Shown one piece after another: positions 13,309 through 33,507 of a DNA stretch of 64,000 nt. The notes beneath the pieces are model-generated. The model did no database searches. It was not told the origin of the DNA and saw only the letters and a list, made by a program, of their open reading frames with translations. The stretch is from Bolinopsis microptera (taxonomy: Eukaryota; Ctenophora; Tentaculata; Lobata; Bolinopsidae). Position numbers and translations under genes: made by a program. The DNA lies in NCBI RefSeq assembly GCF_026151205.1, contig NC_087072.1, forward strand, positions 19,372,103 through 19,436,102, written 5' to 3'. The number at the start of each line of letters is the position of its first letter. The stretch's first letter is position 1.

Positions 13309-13335
<27 letters not shown>
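12441..13335. mobile_element. 895-bp element capped by poly-G and poly-C, 8-bp target duplication
   Basis: It is flanked by GGTGATAA at 12433-12440 and 13336-13343. It starts with 17 G and ends with 27 C. Just inside are CAATGACTAC and its complement TAGTCATTG, so the ends are inverted repeats. Copies of ATGGGGACTAATGGGGACT recur near both ends, and TCGTTGACGTAATTC occurs in direct orientation at both ends. An 8-bp duplication fits hAT-type insertion, but no protein is encoded. Confidence 0.65.
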
Positions 13336-13340
<5 letters not shown>

Positions 13341-13381
13341 TAACCGTCGAGAAATCGCTTTTAACACGAAAAGCTAACGAG

Positions 13382-15093
13382 CTAGATGGCCTTTTAGAAC
13401 GTTTGGGATCCGACTATAGATGACTGAAAACCAATAAAGACACATTAATTTGAATTGAAAATTGAACATTATTTGCTGTACTACACTATTATAATCAAAA
13501 CAAACACGGAATGAATAGCACAATTCTGGTCTCTACAATCAACCTTAAGTGAATTACACGTGCTCGATCAATAAGAATGGAAAATATCTAAATTTCTAAA
13601 TTAGTAATTACTCTAGTTTCTAATTCTCAGAAACAATATTCTTGGTTTTTTTAGGAAGTTGAATGGTAGCAATAAGCGTTATTAAGACGTCAACTCAGCT
13701 CTTGCCAACAAACAGATCCAACTGGATATACTTGTGAACATTTTTAGTCATCTAAAATAACTTGTACTTGTTAGTAGGGTATGCAGTTAAAATGAGCTTA
13801 ATTCTCCCAATTTTATCGAAAAAATCAACACGTGGTTAACACGTGGCCAAATTATGTTGGTCGAACCCTGATCCCTGGACTGATTTCAGTGAATATATGG
13901 GCAGGCTTAGTGATAGTATTAGTGATGCGGTAATTATGTCGACTAATAAAATCATTTATGAATAATATAACAATTGCATTAACCAACCATTTTTGCTTAA
14001 AATCGCTTATTTTCTCAGGTTACTACAATTCAGATCATTGGGATAAACAGCACCCAATATGTTCACTGAGACCACAAAAACCATTATAATTTCTCCTAAA
14101 AACATTCCCTGGTTGGCATGGCCAATAATATTTCATTTGACAGGGCCAAAAACTACAAAATTCTAAAACTCTCGCTGCAAAGCACCTTGGGAGATGCACA
14201 GTTGTACTACAATAAGCACTTTTTTGGGAGACGACACTGCTTCCAAGAATTCATCAGAGTCGTTCCTGTTCCGGGCTCCCTAGGGCTATACAGGTTCATT
14301 TAAATCAAAACCTGATACACTATTAATACCAACCGAGACTTTTTTCTCACATTTTTAATTTTCATATTTCAATAATATTGCAAAGCTTCTTTCTCATTAT
14401 TTTGCATTTGAAATGATGCACTATTATGACTAATTGCACATCATTTTGACAATTTTGTCAATTAAATACGCTAGCCTGAAATGGAAGAGACTTCCGAATA
14501 CAGCCAAGAAATAAAATCAAATGGATTGAACTCATAAACTATAGAAATGTTTCTGCTCGGACACTGCTAATAAATACACATAATTATCACATCCTTATAA
14601 AACTGGGACGAGAAGGAGGGTCTAGAGAGTAGAGGGTCAGCGTATCAGAGTTATCAGTAATTAGAAGTTACTTAACTTGTTACTTAATTTACTGGGGCCT
14701 GCAGTTACAGGAAATGCCAAAATTACATCCAAATTTACTGGATGATAAGGGTCTCGAGAACCGGGAGGAACTCCCGTTTGGGACGGATATTAGTCTTGTG
14801 AGGGTATAATGTATTTATGGTACTATTTTTTTAGGTATTTTCAAGTTATTGGACACCGGTAAATTTACTATTCCAATCTACTCATGATCTTAATTTTATA
14901 TATTTCAATTTTGGTGCTAAAAATACTTACAAAATTGAAAGTTTACTACTGGACTAACCAATTAACCTTAATTTAAGTTATAAAAACTTGGCTCAGTGTA
15001 CAAAACAGTTTATAACAATTAAGGCCTGATTTCATCACCATGACGATCCCAACAATGACCCTTTTTCCATTAAATTCGATTAAGACAAGCTTG
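13382..15093. other. Intergenic stretch, nothing recognised
   Basis: AT-rich sequence downstream of LETM1. A 61-codon open frame at 14118-14303 has no recognisable feature. Confidence 0.5.
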
Positions 15094-24778
<9,685 letters not shown>

Positions 24779-25337
24779 GACATGCCAGTCTGAGCTGGAG
24801 GAAAGAGGAGTTTAGCAAGGTATAAATAAATTCTAACATTTTTTACAGTTACACGCAGTGTTATTCAGTAAGTATATCAGGTATTCATGATGTAATAGAA
24901 ATAATTGTTTGAAGCTAAATGATGAAATCGTTTTCTTGTTTATTGATTCACTACAGTAAACTCAACACTTGAGTAACCATTTGCAATGAATAAAACAAAT
25001 TGTTAGTGTGGTGAGAATAGCAACTCAGGTGAGAATAGCAACTCAGCCACTCTGATAGAGGATTCTATGAAGCACACCAAAGTAACCAAAGTAAGTAGTA
25101 TGGCAGTGCAATTATTTGCAGTTGTTAAAAATAGTTGTCATTTAAAATACATCAATTTAATAAATTAATCATTGAATCAGCTTTTGTGGAATTTTTGGCC
25201 GAATGTTATTATAATGTAGAAATTACTCAACCCATTGGCCATTACCCTTAAATCAATATGTACATAAAAATCATAACCAAACCCTGCAAACGTCATTTCC
25301 CTGTTATCAAAAGTAAGACCAAAAGTTGACTTTATCT

Positions 25338-26000
25338 CTAAAATGTGTTTATAGCATATTTGCTGTTGAGTGGCCAGTTGTAGGTCGACTCAGGAGAATT
25401 GAAATATTCCTTAAGCTCAGGCAACCCTCTGATTCTCTTCATGAACATTTTCAGATTATCATGTTCAATGAATGTGGGTTCCATCTTAACAAACCGGTTA
25501 ATAGACTCAAACATCCAGAAATCAGTCCCTGTTATGTCGTCTCCAGCAAAATACTTGTTATCTCCAAGAGCACTGGAAAACTGCTTCATGAACTCTTTTC
25601 CGTGTGTAACAACAGCAACTTTGTTAGACTTAAAATTATCAGGGGTTGTGTCATAGCAAAGTCCATAAAAGCATGATCCAAAGTCTTCGATAGCATGATC
25701 GATCATGTCATAACGAGATATATCAGCAGGATTTGACCCCTTTGGGAACAGTCCAGTTTTAGCAGAGAGGTAATGAAGAATAGAGATTGATTGAGTGAGC
25801 TTCACATCACCATCTATCAAGTACGGAAGGTTTGGAAAGTCTAGTCCTAGGGTGAATTTGACATCAAACCACACGGATTTATCAAAGTTTGGAGCATCCC
25901 CTGGTTCGTAAACAACTTCCTCATAGTCAATGCCAGCATAGCGAAGAAGCATCCTCATTGGTTCAGCTAATCCCCTAATTTTCCAGTATCCAAGCTTCAT
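25338..26000 (-). CDS. Glutathione S-transferase, mu-class-like (copy 1)
   Basis: Cytosolic GST: conjugates glutathione to electrophiles. A single exon of 220 residues, close to the usual mu-class length of about 218. The N-terminal thioredoxin-like domain begins MKLGYWKIRGLAEPMRMLLR, with the catalytic Tyr in LGYW. It contains DFPNLPYLIDG and the glutathione-binding loop TQSISIL (TQSNAIL in mammals). The helical C-terminal domain has FAGDDITGTDF. I start at the ATG of MKLGYW: the open frame continues upstream only through a TTG, and MxLGYW is the usual beginning. A closely related copy lies 1.4 kb upstream; the flanks are shared, so both arose by tandem duplication. No intron is visible, although vertebrate mu genes have several. 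Confidence 0.93.
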   Translation of the reverse strand: MKLGYWKIRGLAEPMRMLLRYAGIDYEEVVYEPGDAPNFDKSVWFDVKFTLGLDFPNLPYLIDGDVKLTQSISILHYLSAKTGLFPKGSNPADISRYDMIDHAIEDFGSCFYGLCYDTTPDNFKSNKVAVVTHGKEFMKQFSSALGDNKYFAGDDITGTDFWMFESINRFVKMEPTFIEHDNLKMFMKRIRGLPELKEYFNSPESTYNWPLNSKYAINTF

Positions 26001-26704
26001 TCTACGTCTCTCGAGGGCCAATATAATGCTCTAGGGGTTGAGATGGATGGAAAAGATGTTATCAGTAAAATGCTCACACAATTCAGTGTGTAGAGAATGC
26101 TAAACAGGAAGATGTTCTTAAGGTTGACAATGAAGATGTACTTGACAAACAACTCACTCGTCCATGCCCTGGAGTTGATTGAGAGACAATAAAATATATA
26201 AAAATTAATATATAATCAATACAAAACTACGTGTCTCTACTCTCTACCAGTAAATTTTACAGCCCGGGAGCTTTCAAAACTTAAGTCTGCATTATTGTCT
26301 GCGTTCAATAGAAATTATTGTTTAAAGCTAAATAATGAAATTGTTTTCTTGTGTATTTATTCACTACAGCATACTGAACACTTGAGTAGTGATTTGCAGT
26401 GAATAAAACAAATTCTTAGTGCGGAGAGAATAGTAAGACAGTGCAATTATTTGTCGTTGTTAAAAAATAGTTGTCATTTAAAATACATCAATTTAATAAA
26501 TTAATCATTAAATCAGCTTTTATGGAATTTTTGGCCAAATATTATTATAATGTAGAAATGTTTCAACCCATTACCCTTAAATCAGTATGTACATACAAAT
26601 CATAACCAAACCCTGTAATCTTCATTTCCCTGTTCTCAAAAGTGAGACCCATATTATAAGCATGATCCAAATATATGCTGTGTTAAATTTGATTTTATTT
26701 CTGT

Positions 26705-27379
26705 CTATCTAAATACAGCATGTTTGTTGTTAAGTGGCCAGTTGTAGGTCGACTCAGGAGAATTGAAATATTCCTTCAGCTCAGGCAATCCTCTGATTCT
26801 CTCCATAAACATTTTCAGATTATCATGTTCAATGAATGTGGGTTCCATCTTAACAAACCGATCAATAGCCTCAAACATCCAGAAATCAGTCCCTGTTATG
26901 TCGTCTCCAGCAAAATACTTGTTATCTCCAAGAGCACTGGAAAACTGCTTCATAAACTCCTTCCCACGTGCAACAACAGCAACTTTGTTAGCCTCAAAAT
27001 TATCAGCAGTTGAGTCGTAGCAGAGTCTGACACCAATAAGAACGAAGTCCATGATAGCATGATCGATCATGTCATAACGAGATATATCAGCAAGATTTGA
27101 CCCCTTTGGGTACAGTCCAGTTTCAGCGGAGAGGTAATGAAGAATAGAGATTGATTGAGTGAGCTTCACATCACCATCAATCAAATACGGGAGGTTTGGA
27201 AAGTCAAGTCCTAGGGTGAATTTGACATCAAACCAAACAGATTTATCAAAGTTTGGTGCATCACCTTGCTCGTAAACAACTTCCTCATAGTCAATGCCAG
27301 CATAGCGAAGAAGCATCCTCATTGGTTCAACTAAGCCCCTAATTTTCCAGTATCCAAGTTTCATTCTACTTAAACTCAT
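26705..27379 (-). CDS. Glutathione S-transferase, mu-class-like (copy 2)
   Basis: Paralogue of the gene at 25338, likewise intronless. The first ATG gives MSLSRMKLGYWKIRGL (224 residues); the inner ATG at 27364 gives the canonical MKLGYW start, so either may be used. The catalytic Tyr, DFPNLPYLIDG, TQSISIL and FAGDDITGTDF are all kept. The main difference is a block in the helical domain: VLIGVRLCYDSTADNFEANK here, GSCFYGLCYDTTPDNFKSNK in copy 1. The C-terminal ends also differ. That block lies near the hydrophobic substrate site in mu GSTs, so specificity may differ (inference). Confidence 0.93.
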   Translation of the reverse strand: MSLSRMKLGYWKIRGLVEPMRMLLRYAGIDYEEVVYEQGDAPNFDKSVWFDVKFTLGLDFPNLPYLIDGDVKLTQSISILHYLSAETGLYPKGSNLADISRYDMIDHAIMDFVLIGVRLCYDSTADNFEANKVAVVARGKEFMKQFSSALGDNKYFAGDDITGTDFWMFEAIDRFVKMEPTFIEHDNLKMFMERIRGLPELKEYFNSPESTYNWPLNNKHAVFR

Positions 27380-27560
27380 GTGGCGCTGAGGATATAGAAT
27401 TCTATTTAATAAAATGTGATGAGCAATATAACTTTTTTGTTGTTTTTGATTTTGTTAGTGGATGGAATAGTGAAACAAATTTTTTTATGTTATCAGTGAA
27501 ATCCTCAAACAGTGCAGTGTGTAGAAAAAAAGAGGAGGATGTTCTGAAGATTGACAATTA

Positions 27561-28146
27561 GGATGTGTTTGTAGAATTTAAATATTTTTCAGAACTGATA
27601 TGAACTAGCAGTCACAATAAGTCAGCCGAGTTGTCACGTACCGTGACATTAGAGATGATCAATGCAAGTTCCATTCGTTGAACTCCGGAAAAATAAGAAA
27701 AAAACAATTTTATTTAGTATAAATTAAAGCAAACCTTTATACCAGACATCTTAGGGGACTTGGAGTAGCAAGAGAGTGGCTAGAAGGTATATACCTTTTA
27801 CAAAAATACGCTGAAAATAATCCAAGGTGATATAGGATTAGAGAGTGCAGACCGTGAAGTTTACGCACCCACCCTTGCCTCCTGAATTCTTGGTTTGGTA
27901 AGAAGAATTGAAAAGCTGCAAAAATCCAAATAAATAAGACGTAGAAGATTTGACAACACTATTTTAAAGCAGAATTGTGTGATTTCGATGCATCCAGAGC
28001 AGTTCTTGATTCCGTCAACCAGAAGTACAGGAAATGATAAGAATGATAAGAAACTTAATTGAGGATTAAATGAGGAGGGGTACCTGTTAAAAGTTCAAGA
28101 AACTTCCTAGGATACCCCTTCAGTGCACACTGTAAACATAGTACTA
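27561..28146. other. Intergenic, nothing recognised
   Basis: AT-rich sequence upstream of the second GST. No ORF or repeat that I can name. Confidence 0.4.
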
Positions 28147-28849
28147 TTAAGGGGGCCAAAATTGATTTTATAGTGGTTTCTGATAGAGGGGAGTGATATC
28201 TATCAGCTGCTTTAATTTTGGTCCCATGGAAAAAAATTGTTCCTAGCCAAAATTATCGCCAGTCAAAGGTCAGCGCTTATGTGTAATTGTATTGCGCGAG
28301 CGATTTTCAATCGCGCGCCCTGAAAATCTATCTTCTCCTACATTTTTTGAGCAATCACCCTGATTTTTTATTCAATTTTGAAAATCTTGGACCTGGAAAA
28401 ATCGTCAAAAAATGAGGTCCAAGATTTTCAAAATTGAATAAAAAATCTTCTAAGGCCTATCTCAAAATTCGGCTGGACAGATATCTTCTTAATGATCCAT
28501 AGAACATATGCTGAAAGTTTCAGGGTGATTGCTCAAAAAATGTAGGAGGAGATAGATTTTTAGACTCGATTTTCAGAGCGCGATTGAAAATCGAGTTTCA
28601 GGGTGATTGCTCAAAAAATGTAGGAGGAGATAGATTTTTAGACTCGATTTTCAGAGCGCGATTGAAAATCGCTCGTGAAATACAATTACACATAAGCGCT
28701 GACCTTTGACTGGCGATAATTTTGGCTAGGAACAATATTTTTCCATGGGACTAAAAGCAGCTGTTAGATATTACTCCCCTCTATCAGAAACCACTATAAA
28801 ATCAATTTCGAGATAATTTTGATGAAGACTCCCCCCCCGGCCCCCTTAA
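28147..28849. mobile_element. MITE with long inverted arms and TTAA borders
   Basis: It begins TTAAGGGGGCC and ends GGCCCCCTTAA. The arms (28147 to about 28365, and about 28599-28849) are near-perfect reverse complements, including AAAATTGATTTTATAGTGG. An inner palindrome spans about 28372-28440. An internal 78-bp unit (CAGGGTGATTGCTC onward) is duplicated at 28521 and 28599. TTAA borders would fit piggyBac-type insertion, but no transposase is present. Confidence 0.75.
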
Positions 28850-29158
28850 CTATTATTACTAACTATTCTGTCAAATGCAGCATGATAAAATAAATTGCAT
28901 AAACTCTTCTTAGAACGTAAAGGCACCACTCACACATTACACAAGCCAACCTTCGGCTTATGTCAAACATTCAAAGTCCCTTTCATTAAATTTTCAGCTA
29001 ATGAAGAATATGGTAAATTAAAAGTTTGGAACATGTAGGTTATTCTGCTTAATTATCTGTTCAATCTACCGGTAAAGCAAATACGTACATCTGAAAAGTT
29101 GTGATCTGTGAAAACTAGACTCGGTTGAGAATTTTATTAAACTTATATGGAAACAACA

Positions 29159-29381
29159 TTAATTAATGTTGGTGGGGAAATATTTATTACATATTTTTTC
29201 CCATAGTGTGATGATATTTTGTAGACATATGTGATGATGTGATGTCATACATTTTACTTAAAGTAAAGTAGAGTAAAGTAAAGTAAAATTTATGACATCA
29301 CATCATCACACATGTCTACAAACTATCATCGCACTGTGTGAAAAAATATATAATAAATATTTCCCCACCAACATTAATTAA
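29159..29381. mobile_element. 223-bp palindromic MITE
   Basis: TTAATTAATGTTGGTGGGG at the left is answered by its exact reverse complement at the right, and the arms pair almost throughout. The loop contains GTAAAGTA repeats. It abuts the 3' end of the LINE at 29427. Confidence 0.75.
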
Positions 29382-29426
29382 TTATCAAATACAATATTTA
29401 AAAACAATTTCATCAAAAACATTATC

Positions 29427-32417
29427 CTATTTTAAAAACTTCCCAGTGGAATAAAGATTTATAAAACGCTTCTTTGCCACATAAGGATGGAACCAAAGAT
29501 AATTGTTATGTTTCTCTTTATTACTGACATAACTGGCTCCCTCAATTCTTACTAAAACTTCATTAGAAACATTCCAAAAAAAGCAATCGTTTGTAATACT
29601 TTTAGAAATCATATCTACCTTATATCCTTCTAATTTAATTTTAAAACCTAAAACTGTCACAGAGTTCTTGACGTCCGGAGGGAGTTTGTTCCAATATGGA
29701 ATAACTCGCTCCGGGAGAAAAGACTTCTGGATATTCTTGACCTTTGTCACACTTTTACTACATCTATTGGATGAAACCAGATTAAGACCTGATCTGCTTG
29801 GTCTGAACAAGTCTGAACCATAATCAGTCATAGCATTAATAACCTTAAAAGCTTCAATAAGGTCCCCACGTATTCGCCGCTCTGCCAGCGTTGTCAAATT
29901 GAGGATTTCCAGTCTACGGCTGTAAGGAAGAGTACCCACCTCATCAATCAGACGGGTAAACCGCCTCTGGACGCTCTCCAGCTCCAAAACAGTCCCCCAA
30001 CTTCCATGAGCCGCAGGTGGATTCCACAATTGGACACAATACTCAAGATGAGGTCTTATTAAAGCTTTATATATAGCAATCATAACAACCTTTTCTCTAA
30101 TAACTAAATTCCTTACAATCCAACAAATCATACGATTTGCCTTAGCGATACATGCTTTGATCTGTTCGTTCCAAAGCAGGGAGCTATGGGTAATAACCCC
30201 CAAATCTTTTTCCTGATCAGATACTTCAAGTTCTATACCATTTACCTTATAATTTAAATTAGGATTGTTGTTAAAATTAATGTGCACTACTTTGCACTTG
30301 GCAGGATTAAATTGTAAAAGCCAAATACTTTCCCAAACTTCTAATACTTCGATATCTTCAGCAACACTACCGTGGTTAGCTGCATTACCAATTAATTTAA
30401 GATCATCAGCAAATAACTTTATCTTATTTTTTACAAGGTCAGGCAAATCATTAATATACAGAATGAATAGGAGAGGGCCTAGAACTGACCCCTGAGGAAC
30501 ACCAGATAAAACATGTTTAACCTCGGACCATTGTCCTTCTACAGAAACCCTCATAGTCCTGTCTGTCAGAAAATCTTTAATAACATCTAAAACCTTTCCT
30601 TTGACACCAAAGCCTTCCAATTTAGACAGAAGTCTAAAGTGGGGGACTGTGTCGAACGCCTTACTAAAATCAAAGTATAGAAGATCAACCGGGGCACCTT
30701 CATCTAAAATGTCAAGAATGTCATCAAATGTCTCTAAAAGATTAGATAAACACGATTTACCCTTAACAAATCCATGCTGATGCTTCGAAATTCGATGTTC
30801 TAGAAAATTTAAAACATGTGCTCTCACCAACTTTTCATACACTTTGCACAAAATACAAGTTAATGAAACTGGTCTATAATTTAAGGGGTCTGATTTAATA
30901 CCCTTTTTAAACAATGCTACAACAGATGCAGATTTCCACACTGCAGGTAAAGATCCTGTATCTGAACACTTTTGAAATAATTTAGTTATTGCTTCAACAA
31001 AATTGTTGTCATAAGCTAGCGATTTCAACAACTTCGGATGAACACCATCCGGACCAGAACTCTTAAAAATGTTAAGCTTTAAAAGTTGCTTTTTTATATC
31101 AGAGCTGTTGACTTCCATATCATCAATATCATCAATACTCTCATTGTCAGGTCTTAAATTCTCAGTTTTAGGGAGAGGGCCAGGTGGTTCACGCACAAAA
31201 ACAGAGCTAAAGGCACTTGCGAGTACCTCAGCTGACTCAGTCGAACTATCTGTGCGTGTACCATCTCCTCTATCTAAAGAAACCACACTAGACTTAACTT
31301 GACGTTTATTTCGTAAATAAGAGTAAAAAGACTTACAATTCTGCTTCAGATTAGATGTAATTTTCTTTTCATAATTAACTTTAGCTTTAATTTCTGCTAA
31401 TTCATAAGTATGTTGTTTGCTACTTGCATAACTAAAATTAACATCAGATGGATTAATATCAAACTCAGCCCATGCTTTATCTTTATTCTTTCTCATTCGT
31501 TTAAGTGCAGATGTACTCCATGGCAACTTGACAGGTCTGTTGTCGAGATAAACCGAAGCAGTCGGAACAGCTGCAGCAACAGTCTCCAGTTTACCATGTA
31601 ATTCAGCCCACATATCTTGAACATCATTGGTAGAACTATAATCCCAGTCGATATTTTTCAAACTAAAATTTAATAACTCTTCAGAGGAAATCTTACCCCA
31701 TATAGGTTTGATAATCTTCTCTTTTAAACATTTGCTAGTATCCGGCGAAACAACTAGTTCGACAAGTATCCCAACATGATCACTCTTACCAAGCGGAGAA
31801 ACGATCTTACAACCGTTGACAAGAGCATCATTTGTATACAGGACCTGATCAAGAAGACTCTCCTGGAGAGTATCCTTCACAAGCCGTCTTCTAGTTGTCT
31901 CGTTGGTGAAATACCAAGTTAAACCACTGTCATTGAAAACATCCATGAATTTCTGTTGAGTAACTAAAAACTGGTTCTTGCTAGCAATATTACTATTTAT
32001 GCTACCAGTTTCCCATAAAACATTTGGTAAATTAAAATCTCCTAAAAGGAGTGTTTCAAAATCATTCCTTTCACTACAGATGCTCTTGATACAAGATATT
32101 AACGCATTATTCTGTTCTAAATTCAATGAAGTGGATCTGTAAATACAACAAATACTAATCAGTCCACCTGATGTGTTGATATTAACAGCTAAAGAATCCG
32201 GTGCCTTTAAAAAAGAGTTCACTAGTGAAGCATTACAACAGTTTTTAACATAAATTATAGAGCCTCCTCCACCACTTATACTGCCAGTGGAATTGTCAAT
32301 TCTAAAATCTCTATCTTTTCTAAACATACTAAATCCTTCAATATAAATTTCGGCATCTAATATATCACTACTAAAATGAGTTTCTGTTACACAAATTACC
32401 TCAATAGATTTATACAT
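29427..32417 (-). CDS. LINE ORF2: endonuclease and reverse transcriptase (CR1 group)
   Basis: A 996-residue frame counted from the first Met, but that Met is inside the endonuclease. The same frame is open upstream through PLNIFYTNANGLFNK into the end of ORF1, so the protein is longer and overlaps ORF1 in the -1 frame. The APE-type endonuclease shows TETHF, LLGDFNLPN and SDHVGI. The reverse transcriptase shows YFDFSKAFDTV, SGVPQGSVLGPLLF and the catalytic FADD. The C-terminal region has the CR1-type WNPP and WNKLPPDV blocks. There is no internal stop, so the copy may be young. ORF2 could be reached by frameshift or by reinitiation. Confidence 0.9.
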   Translation of the reverse strand: MYKSIEVICVTETHFSSDILDAEIYIEGFSMFRKDRDFRIDNSTGSISGGGGSIIYVKNCCNASLVNSFLKAPDSLAVNINTSGGLISICCIYRSTSLNLEQNNALISCIKSICSERNDFETLLLGDFNLPNVLWETGSINSNIASKNQFLVTQQKFMDVFNDSGLTWYFTNETTRRRLVKDTLQESLLDQVLYTNDALVNGCKIVSPLGKSDHVGILVELVVSPDTSKCLKEKIIKPIWGKISSEELLNFSLKNIDWDYSSTNDVQDMWAELHGKLETVAAAVPTASVYLDNRPVKLPWSTSALKRMRKNKDKAWAEFDINPSDVNFSYASSKQHTYELAEIKAKVNYEKKITSNLKQNCKSFYSYLRNKRQVKSSVVSLDRGDGTRTDSSTESAEVLASAFSSVFVREPPGPLPKTENLRPDNESIDDIDDMEVNSSDIKKQLLKLNIFKSSGPDGVHPKLLKSLAYDNNFVEAITKLFQKCSDTGSLPAVWKSASVVALFKKGIKSDPLNYRPVSLTCILCKVYEKLVRAHVLNFLEHRISKHQHGFVKGKSCLSNLLETFDDILDILDEGAPVDLLYFDFSKAFDTVPHFRLLSKLEGFGVKGKVLDVIKDFLTDRTMRVSVEGQWSEVKHVLSGVPQGSVLGPLLFILYINDLPDLVKNKIKLFADDLKLIGNAANHGSVAEDIEVLEVWESIWLLQFNPAKCKVVHINFNNNPNLNYKVNGIELEVSDQEKDLGVITHSSLLWNEQIKACIAKANRMICWIVRNLVIREKVVMIAIYKALIRPHLEYCVQLWNPPAAHGSWGTVLELESVQRRFTRLIDEVGTLPYSRRLEILNLTTLAERRIRGDLIEAFKVINAMTDYGSDLFRPSRSGLNLVSSNRCSKSVTKVKNIQKSFLPERVIPYWNKLPPDVKNSVTVLGFKIKLEGYKVDMISKSITNDCFFWNVSNEVLVRIEGASYVSNKEKHNNYLWFHPYVAKKRFINLYSTGKFLK

Positions 32418-32482
32418 TGATAAAATACATTTTAGTTCATCAATTTTATTAAATAGGCCGTTAGCATTGGTATAAAAAATAT

Positions 32483-33472
32483 TTAACGGCTGGGCACTGC
32501 GGCCTCCGCTTTGTCCTCTGTCTTCTCTGGCTCTCTTTTCTTTGCCTCCTCCTTCGTCTTCTCTGTCTCTCTTTTCTTCGCTTCCTCCTGCCTCTTCTTC
32601 CTCTCCTTTCTGGCTAAAAAACGAATATCTCTGTCTGCCTTACAGAGGTCCAAGTTGATCCAATAAGTTGACTCTTTCCAGCCCTTACCATGGTCAGCGT
32701 AGAAATTTACTGACTCTTCATCTCGTGTCTGGATGATGAGCGGGCGACGGTGATCTGGCTTGTCAGCATCAAGCTTGCCAGAGCGATGGCAACTTATCAT
32801 GTCGTCCTTCTTAATCTTTAGGGTCTCCCTGCAGAACTTGGAGTCGTCCTCCTGGCGTTGCTTAGAGGTAGTCTTTTTGCTCTCTGGAACCTTGAGCACA
32901 CACAGATTGAGTTTTCGTTTGTTTCGCTCAAATGTATCAGTGTGCATCTTCATTTGCACTTCCGAAATAACAGTTTCAGAAGCTTGTTCACGACTCATGT
33001 CATCGAGAACCTTCTTCTGGGTTTGTGCTGTTACCTCAGAATAGAGACGAACAGCTTTATCAACTGTTTTCTCTGCACTTCCTTTAATAGCTTCCTTAAT
33101 CGAGTTAGTCAGGGCTGGGGTCAAATGTTGGAGTTCCTCTTTAATAATAGCCCTGACAGCCCCGTTTTCCTTAGTGTCAGCTGAGGTATGAGGCGCCACA
33201 AAACAGTATGGGCACTTCCAGTTTGTAAGATTCAGTAACATCTCGTTTTTAAGGCCAGATAAACCAACACAACTCAGGTGCCAAAATAATTGGCAAGCTT
33301 CACACTCAACTGATAGTTCTTCTGACATGTAAACATCACATTGGCAGTATTTTTCCTCTGGCACTGGGACATTATCAGAAGATGAATCCTTAGGGGGACT
33401 CGTCTTGACTCCACGTTTTTTTCGTATCGACACCCTCTCGGGTACATTGTTACTTGCCATCCCTGAACTCAA
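32483..33472 (-). CDS. LINE ORF1 with PHD finger and charged coiled-coil tail
   Basis: 329 residues. A PHD-type zinc finger spans about 40-92: YCQC, then CEAC, FWHLSC and W-K-CPYC, which fits C4HC3. The middle (LNLCVLKVPESKK ... HRSGKLDADKPDHRRPLIIQ) resembles the RNA-binding part of LINE ORF1 proteins. The C-terminus is a Lys/Glu-rich helix (EEAKKRETEKTKEEAKKRE). PHD fingers are known in ORF1 of some CR1-type LINEs. The product should bind element RNA in the ribonucleoprotein particle. Confidence 0.85.
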   Translation of the reverse strand: MSSGMASNNVPERVSIRKKRGVKTSPPKDSSSDNVPVPEEKYCQCDVYMSEELSVECEACQLFWHLSCVGLSGLKNEMLLNLTNWKCPYCFVAPHTSADTKENGAVRAIIKEELQHLTPALTNSIKEAIKGSAEKTVDKAVRLYSEVTAQTQKKVLDDMSREQASETVISEVQMKMHTDTFERNKRKLNLCVLKVPESKKTTSKQRQEDDSKFCRETLKIKKDDMISCHRSGKLDADKPDHRRPLIIQTRDEESVNFYADHGKGWKESTYWINLDLCKADRDIRFLARKERKKRQEEAKKRETEKTKEEAKKREPEKTEDKAEAAVPSR

Positions 33473-33507
33473 TAAATGTATTTAATTGTAGTTGTGAAAA
33501 TAGTTTA

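Larger units (their letters stand above)
9262..13381. mobile_element. Giant inverted repeat (foldback element), arms over 1 kb
   Basis: The left arm (9262 to about 10390) reappears as its reverse complement in the right arm (about 10870-13381). The arms start CTCGTTAGC and end GCTAACGAG. The centre, about 10440-10860, is unique. The right arm is longer only because two other elements inserted into it, at 11645-12115 and 12441-13335; the left arm has the empty sites. No transposase is visible. Short ORFs in both arms (10207-10431 minus, 10827-11051 plus) are mirror images of each other and probably not genes. I could not identify target duplications outside the arms. Confidence 0.75.
24890..27560. 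repeat. Tandem duplication unit containing the two GST genes
   Basis: Downstream flanks at about 24900-25330 and 26310-26700 share long stretches (for example GAATTTTTGGCC and ACATCAATTTAATAAATTAA). Upstream flanks at about 26040-26140 and 27470-27560 also align. The unit is therefore about 1.3-1.4 kb and includes non-coding sequence. Confidence 0.75.
29382..33507 (-). mobile_element. CR1-like LINE with PHD-finger ORF1, near full length
   Basis: ORF1 (32483-33472) and ORF2 (29427-32417 and further upstream in frame) are both open. The 5' end abuts a TTAC repeat that is the 3' tail of the next LINE. The 3' end abuts the MITE at 29159-29381. Exact ends and target duplication were not determined. 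Confidence 0.85.
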
